DNA of 64,000 bases, taken from positions 2,867,495-2,931,494 of the forward strand of contig NZ_JAWXCX010000001.1 of assembly GCF_033845285.1 (NCBI RefSeq). Reading direction: 5' to 3'. The position numbers and the translations under genes were made by a program. Origin of the DNA: Marinococcus sp. PL1-022 (GTDB lineage Bacteria; Bacillota; Bacilli; Bacillales; Marinococcaceae). Below the pieces are notes generated by a model. That model made no database searches and was not told where the DNA came from. It saw nothing but the letters and a program-made list of their open reading frames with translations. Below, one piece after another: positions 26,667 through 35,791 of this stretch (the stretch's first letter is position 1; every line of letters starts with the position of its first letter).

Positions 26667-27236
26667 CTACGTTGTTACCGGGGCATCGTTCACCTGTTTC
26701 ACGAACTCCCGCATAATGGCAGGCAGATCCGGCCATGCGTGCCCGGAAACCAGGTTTTTGTCCACATAATCCATTTCATTGATATATTCTGCGCCCATGC
26801 TCTCCACTTCCGGCTTGCAGGCCTGGTAAGCGGTCATTTTTCTTCCCTTTGCCACCTCTGCGATCGGGGTCAGCACGAGACTTCCGTGGCACATAATCGC
26901 AATCGGCTTATCCTTTTCAAAGAAATGCTTCACGATTTCAAGCAGGTCATTGTTCATCCGGATGTGCTCGGGTGCTCTTCCTCCCGGAATAATCAGCGCA
27001 TCGTAATCAGAAGCATTTACGCCTTCAAAAGCGACATTCGCTTCAATGCCATACCCCGGCTTCTCCGTATACGTTTCCCAGTCCTCAAAGTCGTGAATTA
27101 CCGTATGCAGCTTTTTGACACTGGCTGCTGCAAGATCCACATGAAATCCTTCCTCCATGCACCGAAAATACGGGTAATACACCTCCAGCGCTTCCACGGC
27201 ATCACCGGCCACGATCAATACTCTTTTCGCACTCAT
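26667..27236 (-). CDS. DJ-1/PfpI-family protein
   Basis: This 189-residue single-domain protein starts MSAKRVLIVAGDAVEALEVYYP. It has IPGGRAPEHIR and the nucleophile-elbow cysteine in IAIMCHGSLVL, both diagnostic of the PfpI subgroup. C-terminal SGHAWPDLPAIMREF is also typical. Proteins of this group are reported as glyoxalases, deglycases or chaperones, and the sequence does not decide between these. It is a single transcription unit, with AAGGAG before the ATG and a terminator downstream. Confidence 0.87.
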   Translation of the reverse strand: MSAKRVLIVAGDAVEALEVYYPYFRCMEEGFHVDLAAASVKKLHTVIHDFEDWETYTEKPGYGIEANVAFEGVNASDYDALIIPGGRAPEHIRMNNDLLEIVKHFFEKDKPIAIMCHGSLVLTPIAEVAKGRKMTAYQACKPEVESMGAEYINEMDYVDKNLVSGHAWPDLPAIMREFVKQVNDAPVTT

Positions 27237-27326
27237 CGTACACGCTCCTTTTCTGATTGATGGAAAGCTTACTTATATTTTATACCCCTTTTGAGGCAAT
27301 AGAAATATGTTTTCTGCATAAAAAAT

Positions 27327-28343
<1,017 letters not shown>

Positions 28344-29852
28344 TTATTTTTCTTTGAGCCCGAGGGGCAACGAGTCCAAAAACCGGCGGAATCCGCGGTG
28401 TCCGGCGGCGTCCTGCTTGAACACACCCGCATGATGTAAAACCTCCATAAATTTTTTGCCCACAGCCTGTTCGACTTCCTGCCGCGCTTCAGCCTTCGGC
28501 TTTCCCTGAAGCTTACTGCGCAACTCTTCAGCCCACTCCTCGTGCTGGGCGGGGACCTTCTCTTCAAGCCCGGCGGCAAATTCAGTGATCTGATCGAGTT
28601 CACCGAGCAGCCTTGCCGGAAGAACCGCCAGTCCCATGACTTCAATCAGCCCAATGTTTTCTTTTTTGATATGATGCACTTCCTCGTGGGGATGAAACAG
28701 GCCGTACGGGTGCTCCTCTGTCTTCCGGTTGTTGCGCAGCACTATATCCATTTCCCAGCTCCTCCCGTTTTTCCGTGCAATCGGTGTTACCGTGTTGTGC
28801 GGTTCTCCGCCGGAGTAAGCTTCGATCTCAAGCTCCGTATCGGTATAATTCTGCCACGTTTTCCGGACCGATTCTGCAGCCTCAATAACGCTTGTCTGCT
28901 CCTCTGAGCGAATCCTCAGAACGCTCATCGGCCAGTGAACAATTTCCACAGTTAAACCCGGATAATCCGGCACGTCAAAAACGGTTTCCGGCTCTGCCTT
29001 TTCCAGGGCAAAGGTATACCTTCCCCCCTGGTAGTGATCATGGGACAAAATGGACCCGCCCACCACCGGAAGATCGGCATTGGAGCCCATGAAATAATGC
29101 GGAAACTGTTCTACAAATCCAAGCAGCCGGATAAAGGTTTCCCGGTTGATTTTCATATCCCGGTGGTATTCGCTGAGAAGAATGGAATGCTCCGGGTAAT
29201 ATATATACGGAGAGTACTGCAGATACCAGGTTTCCCCTTCAAGCTCTGTCCGGATTAACCGGTGATTCGACCGGGCCGGATGGCCGATACGCCCTGGATA
29301 GCCTTCATTTTCTTTACACAGGACGCATTTCGGGTACGACACCGTGGTACTCTTCTGCTTTTGCGCTTCAATATCACGCGGATCTTTTTCCGGCTTGGAT
29401 AAATTAATCGTAATATCGATCGTCCCATAGGAAGACGTGTACGGGAAATGAATGTTTTTAGCCACCCGGTCCATCTGAATGTAATTGGAGGACCGGCTCA
29501 GCCAATAAAAATAATCGGTTGCTTCAACCGGATCCCGGCGGTATTTTTCCTCAAAGGTCCGCTGGATGTCAGAAGGCCGGGGAAGGAAAATATTCATAAG
29601 GTCTGCCTTAGCCTGCTCCCGCTTGTCGAGCAGATCCTCCAAGATCCCTGTCTCCACCATATAGGAAGTAAGCTGCCCGAGCAGTTCCTCAAACGGCTTT
29701 GATTCGACAGCTGCATTTTCGTCCATCGCTTCGAGATGAAGCTCCCGCAGCAGCTGATTGCGTGCATACATCTTATCCTCTGCATGAATTAATTTATTTT
29801 CTTCTGCCCAGTCGACGAGCGACATGAGGACTGTATCCACCTGCATGGCCAT
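28344..29852 (-). CDS. galT: UDP-glucose--hexose-1-phosphate uridylyltransferase, class II
   Basis: A 502-residue GalT of the class II type found in Firmicutes and unrelated in length to the Escherichia coli enzyme. It moves UMP from UDP-glucose to galactose-1-phosphate. Conserved blocks include RTFEEKYRRDPVEATDYFYWLS, HPARSNHRLI and GGSILSHDHYQGGRYTF, which carries the catalytic histidine pair. An AGGAGAGG site precedes the ATG. It lies 17 bases after galK and 15 before galR. The operon lacks galE and galM, which must be elsewhere if the Leloir pathway is complete. Confidence 0.96.
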   Translation of the reverse strand: MAMQVDTVLMSLVDWAEENKLIHAEDKMYARNQLLRELHLEAMDENAAVESKPFEELLGQLTSYMVETGILEDLLDKREQAKADLMNIFLPRPSDIQRTFEEKYRRDPVEATDYFYWLSRSSNYIQMDRVAKNIHFPYTSSYGTIDITINLSKPEKDPRDIEAQKQKSTTVSYPKCVLCKENEGYPGRIGHPARSNHRLIRTELEGETWYLQYSPYIYYPEHSILLSEYHRDMKINRETFIRLLGFVEQFPHYFMGSNADLPVVGGSILSHDHYQGGRYTFALEKAEPETVFDVPDYPGLTVEIVHWPMSVLRIRSEEQTSVIEAAESVRKTWQNYTDTELEIEAYSGGEPHNTVTPIARKNGRSWEMDIVLRNNRKTEEHPYGLFHPHEEVHHIKKENIGLIEVMGLAVLPARLLGELDQITEFAAGLEEKVPAQHEEWAEELRSKLQGKPKAEARQEVEQAVGKKFMEVLHHAGVFKQDAAGHRGFRRFLDSLPLGLKEK

Positions 29853-29869
29853 AGCACCTCTCCTTTCCT

Positions 29870-31048
29870 TTACTTTTGCCCTGCCCGTGCCAGCTCCCGG
29901 GCTCCCCCGCCGGCGGTAGCTTTGTAGAATGAAGGCTTGAAGCCTGTCGCTTTTTCATAAACTGCTGCAACACTCTTCTCTGCCTCCTCCGCCTGTTCAT
30001 GCTCCACAAAAGCAATCGCGCAGCCGCCAAAGCCCGCTCCAGTCATTCGGGCGCCAATCACGCCGGGCTGCTTTTGGGCGGTTTCGGCCAGCGTGTCGAG
30101 CTCAAGGCCGGTCACCTCATAATTTTCCTTTAACGACCGGTGTGACTCATTAAGCAGCCGGCCAAACGCTTCATAATTTTCCGCTTCCAGCATTTTTGCT
30201 GCCTGCTTTGTCCGGTCGTGCTCGTAAATCACGTGCCGGGCTCTTTTCCGGACCGTTTCATTATTAATCTCCCCGCTGAGGTCGTTCCATTCCTCCACCG
30301 ATAGCTCACAAAGGCTCCTAATGTCCCGGTGCTGCTGCATTTCTGCCAAAGCTTCTTCACATTCGGCCCGGCGCTCATTATATGCTGAGCCGGCGAGCTC
30401 CCGGGATTTGTTTGTGTTCATAATCAATATGGTATATTTTTCTGTTGGAAGCGGTGCGTATTCATATTCAAGCGTTCCACAGTCAAGCAGCATGGCGTGT
30501 CCGTCTTTGCCAAATCCAATCGCAAACTGGTCCATGATACCGGTCTGAACGCCAATGTATTCGTTTTCCACCCGCTGGGCATACCGGACAAGGGTTTTAA
30601 TGGAAAGCCCCCACTCTTCCCATTCGTTTAGCAGCACAGCTGTCGCCAGTTCAATCGAAGCTGATGAGGATAAGCCGGCCCCGTTTGGGATATTGCCGGA
30701 AAAATAAATATCATAGCCGGTTTCGCATTGATAGCCTTCTGCTGCCAGAATAGCAAATACCCCCTTCGGATAGTTCGCCCAATCATGCTCCTGCCGGAAC
30801 GACAGATCATCCAGTGACAGCGTTATCATTCCTTCGTTTAAAAAATTACCGCTCACAAATCGCAGCTGCCGGTCGCTTCGCCCTCCCGCTGCTGCATACG
30901 TCCCGTTTGTAATCGCGCACGGAAAAACAAATCCACCGTTATAATCTGTATGTTCACCAATGACGTTAATACGGCCGGGGGCGAAAAACAGTCGTTCCGC
31001 CTGCCGGGAAAACTGTTGTTCAAACTCCTTCATTACCACTGCATCCAT
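29870..31048 (-). CDS. galK: Galactokinase
   Basis: A 392-residue GHMP kinase that phosphorylates galactose at C1. The galactokinase signature GRINVIGEHTDYNGGFVFP is at residues 26-44. The ATP-binding motif GAGLSSSASIELATAVLL and the C-terminal motif MTGAGFGGCAIAFV are both intact. AAGGAGG precedes the ATG. It is first in the gal operon and divergent from a K+ channel gene. TATACT lies just upstream (minus strand, about 31076-31081) and may be the -10 box; the -35 box is poor. Confidence 0.97.
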   Translation of the reverse strand: MDAVVMKEFEQQFSRQAERLFFAPGRINVIGEHTDYNGGFVFPCAITNGTYAAAGGRSDRQLRFVSGNFLNEGMITLSLDDLSFRQEHDWANYPKGVFAILAAEGYQCETGYDIYFSGNIPNGAGLSSSASIELATAVLLNEWEEWGLSIKTLVRYAQRVENEYIGVQTGIMDQFAIGFGKDGHAMLLDCGTLEYEYAPLPTEKYTILIMNTNKSRELAGSAYNERRAECEEALAEMQQHRDIRSLCELSVEEWNDLSGEINNETVRKRARHVIYEHDRTKQAAKMLEAENYEAFGRLLNESHRSLKENYEVTGLELDTLAETAQKQPGVIGARMTGAGFGGCAIAFVEHEQAEEAEKSVAAVYEKATGFKPSFYKATAGGGARELARAGQK

Positions 31049-31139
31049 GGCACAGCCTCCTTCACTCTTTTCATCAGTATAGTGGAAAACCAGACATAAA
31101 TAAAGTTTTTACTAAAATTTTTACCTTGAAATTTTGGAT

Positions 31140-31153
31140 TTTTAACGCTTTAA
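31140..31153 (-). promoter_or_regulatory. Candidate cre upstream of galK
   Basis: Minus-strand TTAAAGCGTTAAAA fits the cre consensus at 12 of 14 positions. It lies about 90 bases upstream of the galK start, in the region shared with the divergent channel gene. CcpA control of galactose genes is common in bacilli; binding here is inferred. Adjacent AT-rich tandem GTAAAAA sequences at about 31103-31125 might be GalR half-sites. Confidence 0.4.
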
Positions 31154-31190
31154 GATGGGTAATAGTACTTTAGCAGGAAGGGGGCGCGGG

Positions 31191-32228
31191 ATGTTTTTTA
31201 ATAAGCTGTTTGAACGTCTGGTTAATGTGAATACAGCCGTTATTTTTATGATTACTGCCCTGGTGATCGGAGGGAGCTCCTTTGCCATTTACTACATAGA
31301 GCCTGAGGAATTCGGCAGCCCCTTCAACGGCTTCTGGTGGGTGATGACTTCTGTAACTACTGTCGGCTTCGGCGATTACGTGCCGGATACCGTACCCGGG
31401 AAACTGTACGGCATTTTTCTTTATTTAGTCGGCATCGGCCTGATTTCGATTGTGATCAGTAAAATTATTGATTTTATATATGTGTATAACCGCCGAAAGG
31501 AGCGGGGAAAATTGGAGTATAACGGAAAAGATCATATTGTAATTGCGGACTGGAGCAAGCACGCGAAAATTGCGATTCAGGAAATTTTAAATACAGAAAA
31601 AAATATTGAGATTGTGCTTATTGACCAGTATGAAGAAACCCCCTACCACCACGACCGCCTGTTTTACGTTCGCGGCAACCCGGTCGACAAAGAGGTACTG
31701 GAGCAGGCAAATATCAGTGAAGCCCGGGCGGTATTTATTTTCCCTAATGAAATTACCATCAACGGTGAATATATCCATGACCCTTCTTACATCGACGGCA
31801 AATCATTATTAATTGCCACCAGCATCCAGCGACACTTTAAAGACATTTACACCATCGTAGAGGTCAAAGAACGAAATAATATTCACAACTTTACCCATGT
31901 GGAGGTGGATGAATTCATCGTCAGCTCAGAAATGATTTCACAGCTTGCCGTCCGTTCCGCCTTCAGCCGCGGCACCTCAAGGATTGTGTCCCAGCTTTTG
32001 TCGAAGAGGCACGGGGAGGATTTGTATGAAATACCTAAGCGCCCCTCCTGGGGGACGTACCGCGAAGCTTATATGGATCTGCTTGAAGAAGGAGCCACTC
32101 TCGTATCAGACCACGATGATTTAAACATCAATCATAAGCTCGACGAACGTATTCCGGAGGATGCGCAGCTTTTCGTCATATGCCAGGAGGATACGTATCA
32201 TAAAATCAAACAGAAGCAGGCAAAATAA
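31191..32228 (+). CDS. Two-TM potassium channel with C-terminal RCK (TrkA-N) domain
   Basis: A 345-residue channel subunit resembling YugO. Membrane helix 1 is about 14-36. The pore helix and filter TTVGFGD are at 56-62, and helix 2 at 71-97. An RCK/TrkA-N domain runs from about 113. The usual GxGxxG nucleotide motif is replaced by IVIADWSKHAKIAI, so ligand binding may differ. I start at the ATG at 31191, after AAGGGGG, rather than at 31155. Tetramers would pass K+. The gene is alone and divergent from galK. Confidence 0.92.
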   Translation: MFFNKLFERLVNVNTAVIFMITALVIGGSSFAIYYIEPEEFGSPFNGFWWVMTSVTTVGFGDYVPDTVPGKLYGIFLYLVGIGLISIVISKIIDFIYVYNRRKERGKLEYNGKDHIVIADWSKHAKIAIQEILNTEKNIEIVLIDQYEETPYHHDRLFYVRGNPVDKEVLEQANISEARAVFIFPNEITINGEYIHDPSYIDGKSLLIATSIQRHFKDIYTIVEVKERNNIHNFTHVEVDEFIVSSEMISQLAVRSAFSRGTSRIVSQLLSKRHGEDLYEIPKRPSWGTYREAYMDLLEEGATLVSDHDDLNINHKLDERIPEDAQLFVICQEDTYHKIKQKQAK

Positions 32229-32327
32229 CATTCTCCTGTCCTGTTCAAATTGGAAATTATCCCCTTATAATTCGCCGGCTGGGGTATAATAGCCGGGTAA
32301 GCTACTAAATGAAAAGGTGTGACGCAT

Positions 32328-33293
32328 ATGAGCTTTAACTGGGGCATTATCGGCACCGGCAATATCGCCGGAAAATTTGCTGAAGCATTAAATGATGAGC
32401 ACGGCGGAATTCATTCCGTCTGCTCCCGCGCGATGGATAAAGCCGAAAGCTTTGCACGTGATTTTAACGCCGGGCATCCGTTTGACTCGCTGGACAAATT
32501 CCTCGAAGACGAAGCACTTGATATCGTCTATATCGCGACTCCCCATACGAATCACTATGACATTGCCAGGCAGTGTCTCGAAAGCGGGAAGCATGTGTTC
32601 TGTGAAAAGGCTATTACCGTTAACAAGCAGCAGCTCGATGAACTGACGGCGCTTGCCTCAGACCGGGACCTGGTGCTGCTTGAAGCAGTGACGCTGTATT
32701 ATCATCCGCTTCACCGAATGCTGCAGCAAAAAATCGCGGACGGGGTAATCGGCAGCGTGCGCTCTATTAACGTCACATTCGGTACTGTTAAAGAGTATGA
32801 CACCACCAACCGCTTCTTTAACCCGGACCTTGCCGGGGGCGCGATGCTTGATATTGGCGTCTATGCCCTGTCGTTTGCCCGTTTTTTCCTTCAGGAGCAG
32901 CCGCAGGATGTAACAACCATTGGAGAAATGGCCGAAAGCGGTGTCGACGACCAGTCGGGCATCGTTTTAAAAAACAGCCGTGGCCAGATGGCGACAGTCC
33001 AGCTTTCCTTCAGCTCCAAACTTCCTAAAAAAGGGATTATTGCCGGCGATAAAGGATCAATTACGGTCGACAACTTCCCCCGCGCCGATGAAGCACTCAT
33101 CGAATACACTAACGGAGAAACCGAGCGCGTTGCCGAGGGCGAGACGGCAAAGGCTCTGCATTATGAAATCCGGGAAATGGAAAGGTGCGTTTCCAGCCGG
33201 GACTATGCCTCTCTTTTGCAATACTCTTCTGATGTGATGGCACTGATGGACGAATCCCGGCGGCAGTGGAATTTCCGCTATCCGTTCGAATAA
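32328..33293 (+). CDS. Gfo/Idh/MocA-family oxidoreductase
   Basis: A 321-residue NAD(P)-dependent oxidoreductase. The dinucleotide-binding motif WGIIGTGNIAGKFAEAL is at the N-terminus, followed by YIATPHTNHYD and the catalytic-lysine motif GKHVFCEKAITVN. The C-terminal domain has GGAMLDIGVYALSFARFF. Substrates of this family include sugars and inositols, and trans-dihydrodiol in close relatives; none can be chosen here. The ATG at 32328 is preferred to the GTG three codons upstream. It is a single gene, convergent with the HAD phosphatase. Confidence 0.9.
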   Translation: MSFNWGIIGTGNIAGKFAEALNDEHGGIHSVCSRAMDKAESFARDFNAGHPFDSLDKFLEDEALDIVYIATPHTNHYDIARQCLESGKHVFCEKAITVNKQQLDELTALASDRDLVLLEAVTLYYHPLHRMLQQKIADGVIGSVRSINVTFGTVKEYDTTNRFFNPDLAGGAMLDIGVYALSFARFFLQEQPQDVTTIGEMAESGVDDQSGIVLKNSRGQMATVQLSFSSKLPKKGIIAGDKGSITVDNFPRADEALIEYTNGETERVAEGETAKALHYEIREMERCVSSRDYASLLQYSSDVMALMDESRRQWNFRYPFE

Positions 33294-33298
33294 CCCGG

Positions 33299-33312
33299 AT
33301 TTCCCGGGAAAT
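33299..33312. repeat. Second copy of the ATTTCCCGGGAAAT palindrome
   Basis: This perfect 14-bp palindrome lies 6 bases past the oxidoreductase stop and 7 bases before the terminator stem. It is identical to the core of the palindrome upstream of nos (11004-11017). Its place between convergent genes argues against a simple promoter operator. Confidence 0.45.
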
Positions 33313-33318
33313 AAAAGT

Positions 33319-33352
33319 AAAGCCTTTATTCCGGACGGAATAAAGGCTTTTT
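33319..33352. terminator. Bidirectional terminator, oxidoreductase / HAD phosphatase
   Basis: A perfect 14-bp stem AAAGCCTTTATTCC/GGAATAAAGGCTTT with a GGAC loop; T residues follow on the plus strand. Confidence 0.9.
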
Positions 33353-33354
33353 GC

Positions 33355-34170
33355 TTAACGGGATTGCAGCAGTACGTTATTGATTGCCTCTGCCACTCCG
33401 TTTTCATTGTTTGTGGATGTAATAATATCAGCTGCTGCCTTGATTTCCGGAATGGCATTTCCCATCGCCACCCCGCACCCCGCTGCCTCTATCATAGATA
33501 AATCGTTGCCGTTATCCCCAATGCACATCACTTCCTCCCGGACGATGCCGAGCCGTGCCGCCAGATCCATCACTGCGCTGCCCTTGCTTGCTTTTGGATG
33601 AAGAAATTCCAAAAAATGCGGCGTACTGCGCATGATTTCATTTCTGGCTTTAATTTTCTCCGGCAGTAAAAGCTCTGTCCGGTCAATGTCTTCTTTATCG
33701 CCGACAAACATCACCTTCGCAAGTGCCACAGAGCGCCCGACCTCTTCAAGCGTACGCACGCGCAAAGGGATATTATTCAGGTAAGCGTCGAGTACCGTAT
33801 ATTTATCAATATCTCTTTGCGGAGTATAAATATACTTTTCACTAAAGTACTGCATCGCTATGGGCAGCTCCCGGCTCAGATACTCAAGCTCCCTAACATC
33901 CTCGTACAGCATATCGAGCTGGCTGACGACCCGGCTGGTGAATGTCTCCTGGACAAGCGCACCGTTAAATACAGCAATATAGTCCCCCTCCTCCCGAAGG
34001 GACAGCTGATCAACATAACGCTGGACCCCTGGGAGCGGCCGACCGGTGCACAGTACGATTTTGATGCCGGCTGCTTTTGCTTCCCGGACCGCGCGAATCA
34101 CCTCCGGCGTCAGGGCATGCTGGTCATTCAGCATCGTTCCATCCATGTCTATGGCTATTAGTTTGTACAT
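33355..34170 (-). CDS. Cof-type HAD-IIB sugar/flavin phosphatase
   Basis: A 271-residue HAD hydrolase of the Cof (YidA/YwpJ-like) group. Motif I is IAIDMDGTML (Asp9 nucleophile, Asp11 acid/base). Motif II is LCTGRP. Motif III/IV is GDNGNDLSMIEAAG near residue 215, after the lysine of HPKASKGSAV. Such enzymes dephosphorylate sugar phosphates or FMN with low specificity. The start at 34170 follows AGGAGG; a longer frame upstream has no family match. The 103-residue unknown gene lies just upstream on the same strand. Confidence 0.92.
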   Translation of the reverse strand: MYKLIAIDMDGTMLNDQHALTPEVIRAVREAKAAGIKIVLCTGRPLPGVQRYVDQLSLREEGDYIAVFNGALVQETFTSRVVSQLDMLYEDVRELEYLSRELPIAMQYFSEKYIYTPQRDIDKYTVLDAYLNNIPLRVRTLEEVGRSVALAKVMFVGDKEDIDRTELLLPEKIKARNEIMRSTPHFLEFLHPKASKGSAVMDLAARLGIVREEVMCIGDNGNDLSMIEAAGCGVAMGNAIPEIKAAADIITSTNNENGVAEAINNVLLQSR

Positions 34171-34189
34171 ACCAATCCTCCTGCTGTAA

Positions 34190-34501
34190 TTAAATATGTC
34201 CTGCCGGCCCCCACAGGAAATGCTCCTCCATATAGGCGAGCAGTTCTTTTTTCCTGTGCTGAAGGGCTCTGCATATCTGCTGGCCCACCGGCACCTGCAG
34301 CACCTTTTTCCCGCACTGGCTGCATACATCTTTTTCAGCAAATGTATGAAGAACATTTAACGGAAATAATGGCTTCCCGTCTGCTATTAAAAATTGAAAG
34401 CGCTGGCCGTGGATCGAAAATAAAATGGTATATCCCTGGAATTCTGCTGCTTTGTGCACAATCACATTTTCCACTTCGGTCATCTCTGTGTTTTTCCGCA
34501 C
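34190..34501 (-). CDS. Unknown 103-aa protein with CxxC motif
   Basis: I do not recognise this protein. It is soluble, begins MRKNTEMTEVENVIVHK and has a beta-rich N-terminal half (GYTILFSIHGQRFQFLI). A single CSQCGKK motif near residue 60 could bind metal or be redox-active. The C-terminal half is helical and basic. The GTG start has a well-placed AAAGGAGG, 6 bases away, which is the main support for the gene. It ends 19 bases before the HAD phosphatase start and is probably co-transcribed with it. Confidence 0.68.
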   Translation of the reverse strand: MRKNTEMTEVENVIVHKAAEFQGYTILFSIHGQRFQFLIADGKPLFPLNVLHTFAEKDVCSQCGKKVLQVPVGQQICRALQHRKKELLAYMEEHFLWGPAGHI

Positions 34502-34691
34502 GACGGACCTCCTTTTTAGCAGGATCTGACTTCTTCTTTATTAAACGTAATAACATTCCTGTTTTTCACAGAAAAATATCCGGTCATGCTTTCAGTATAA
34601 CTTTTTGCTTAAAATCCCGCCCGTCTCTTTTAAAAAATCGCTCCCCAGGGAATGAACAGTAAGGAGTCCAGACATTTAAGGAGGCTATACA

Positions 34692-35711
34692 ATGGCACCA
34701 GCACAAAATCGGGCTTTTCGGCTTCGTGAGCCGAGAAGCATAGAAAATTTAGAAATGACCGAAGAATCTATGCCGCAGGTGCAGCGGGGAGAGGTGCTTG
34801 TCCGCGTGAAAGCCACTTCCTTAAACTACCGGGACCTCGCTATGATCGAAGGCGGTTATCCGGGGGAGCTGCGGGAAAATCTCGTGCAGCTGTCAGACGG
34901 CGCCGGGGAAATTGTTGAAGCAGGCGAAGATGTACGCCGCTTCCGTGTCGGAGACCGGGTTGCCGGCAACTTCACCCGGGAATGGTTCGGCGGCAAGCGT
35001 CCTTCCTATATGCAGCCGTATGGCACGCACAGCGACGGGTGGCTGACGGATTATAAAGTAATCAATCCGGAGGAGCTTGTTCGTCTGCCTGACCATCTTA
35101 CGTACGAGCAGGGAGCAACGCTTCCATGCGCGGCGGTAACTGCCTGGAACGCTCTGCACGGTCCTTCTCCGGCCGGCCCGGGAGACACGGTGCTGACGCT
35201 TGGCACAGGGGGCGTTTCCGTTTTCGCCGTGCAGCTCGCTAAAATTCTCGGCCTTCGCGTTATCTCCACTACTTCGAGCAGCTGGAAAGAGGACAAGCTG
35301 CAGGAGCTCGGATCTAACGACATCATCAACTACAATGATACACCGGAGTGGGGAAAACGGGCGGAAGAGCTTTCTAACGGCGGCGTAAACCGTGTCGTTG
35401 AAGTGGTCGGTCCTGCTTCGTTTCATCAATCGATTCAAGCAGTCGCCCCCGGCGAGGAGGTAGCTTTAATCGGCGTGCTCACAAGAACCGGGGACAAAAT
35501 CGATTACTACGATCTCTTCGGAAAAGCTTCCACAAGAACGATTGGTGTCGGCAGCCGGGATATGTTCGAATCCATGAACCGCGCCATCGCTGCCCACCAG
35601 CTGACACCGGTGATCGACACGGTCTATCCATTTGAACAGGCCCAGGAGGCTTACCGCCACCTGAAAAGCCAAAACTTCTTCGGCAAAATTGTTATTTCCC
35701 ACGGCCAGTAA
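34692..35711 (+). CDS. Zinc-type alcohol dehydrogenase-like MDR protein
   Basis: A 339-residue medium-chain dehydrogenase/reductase. The GroES-like domain has SLNYRDLAMIEGGYPG and LSDGAGEIVEAGEDV. The Rossmann segment has DTVLTLGTGGVSVFAVQLAKILG. The cofactor is probably NAD(P)H. The catalytic zinc ligands of classical alcohol dehydrogenase are not all present (the usual Cys is Asn in SLNYRD), so it is more like the quinone or enone reductases. AGGAGG precedes the ATG. It is monocistronic with a terminator at 35718. Confidence 0.87.
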   Translation: MAPAQNRAFRLREPRSIENLEMTEESMPQVQRGEVLVRVKATSLNYRDLAMIEGGYPGELRENLVQLSDGAGEIVEAGEDVRRFRVGDRVAGNFTREWFGGKRPSYMQPYGTHSDGWLTDYKVINPEELVRLPDHLTYEQGATLPCAAVTAWNALHGPSPAGPGDTVLTLGTGGVSVFAVQLAKILGLRVISTTSSSWKEDKLQELGSNDIINYNDTPEWGKRAEELSNGGVNRVVEVVGPASFHQSIQAVAPGEEVALIGVLTRTGDKIDYYDLFGKASTRTIGVGSRDMFESMNRAIAAHQLTPVIDTVYPFEQAQEAYRHLKSQNFFGKIVISHGQ

Positions 35712-35717
35712 TAAAAC

Positions 35718-35757
35718 AAGCGGAGCGCTTCTGTTACGCGCTCCGCTTCATTTTTTT
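35718..35757 (+). terminator. Terminator after the MDR gene
   Basis: A perfect 11-bp stem AAGCGGAGCGC/GCGCTCCGCTT with a 9-base loop and, after CA, a T7 run. Confidence 0.88.
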
Positions 35758-35791
35758 CTTCATCCATCCGGAGAGTAAGGAGAGGATCACG

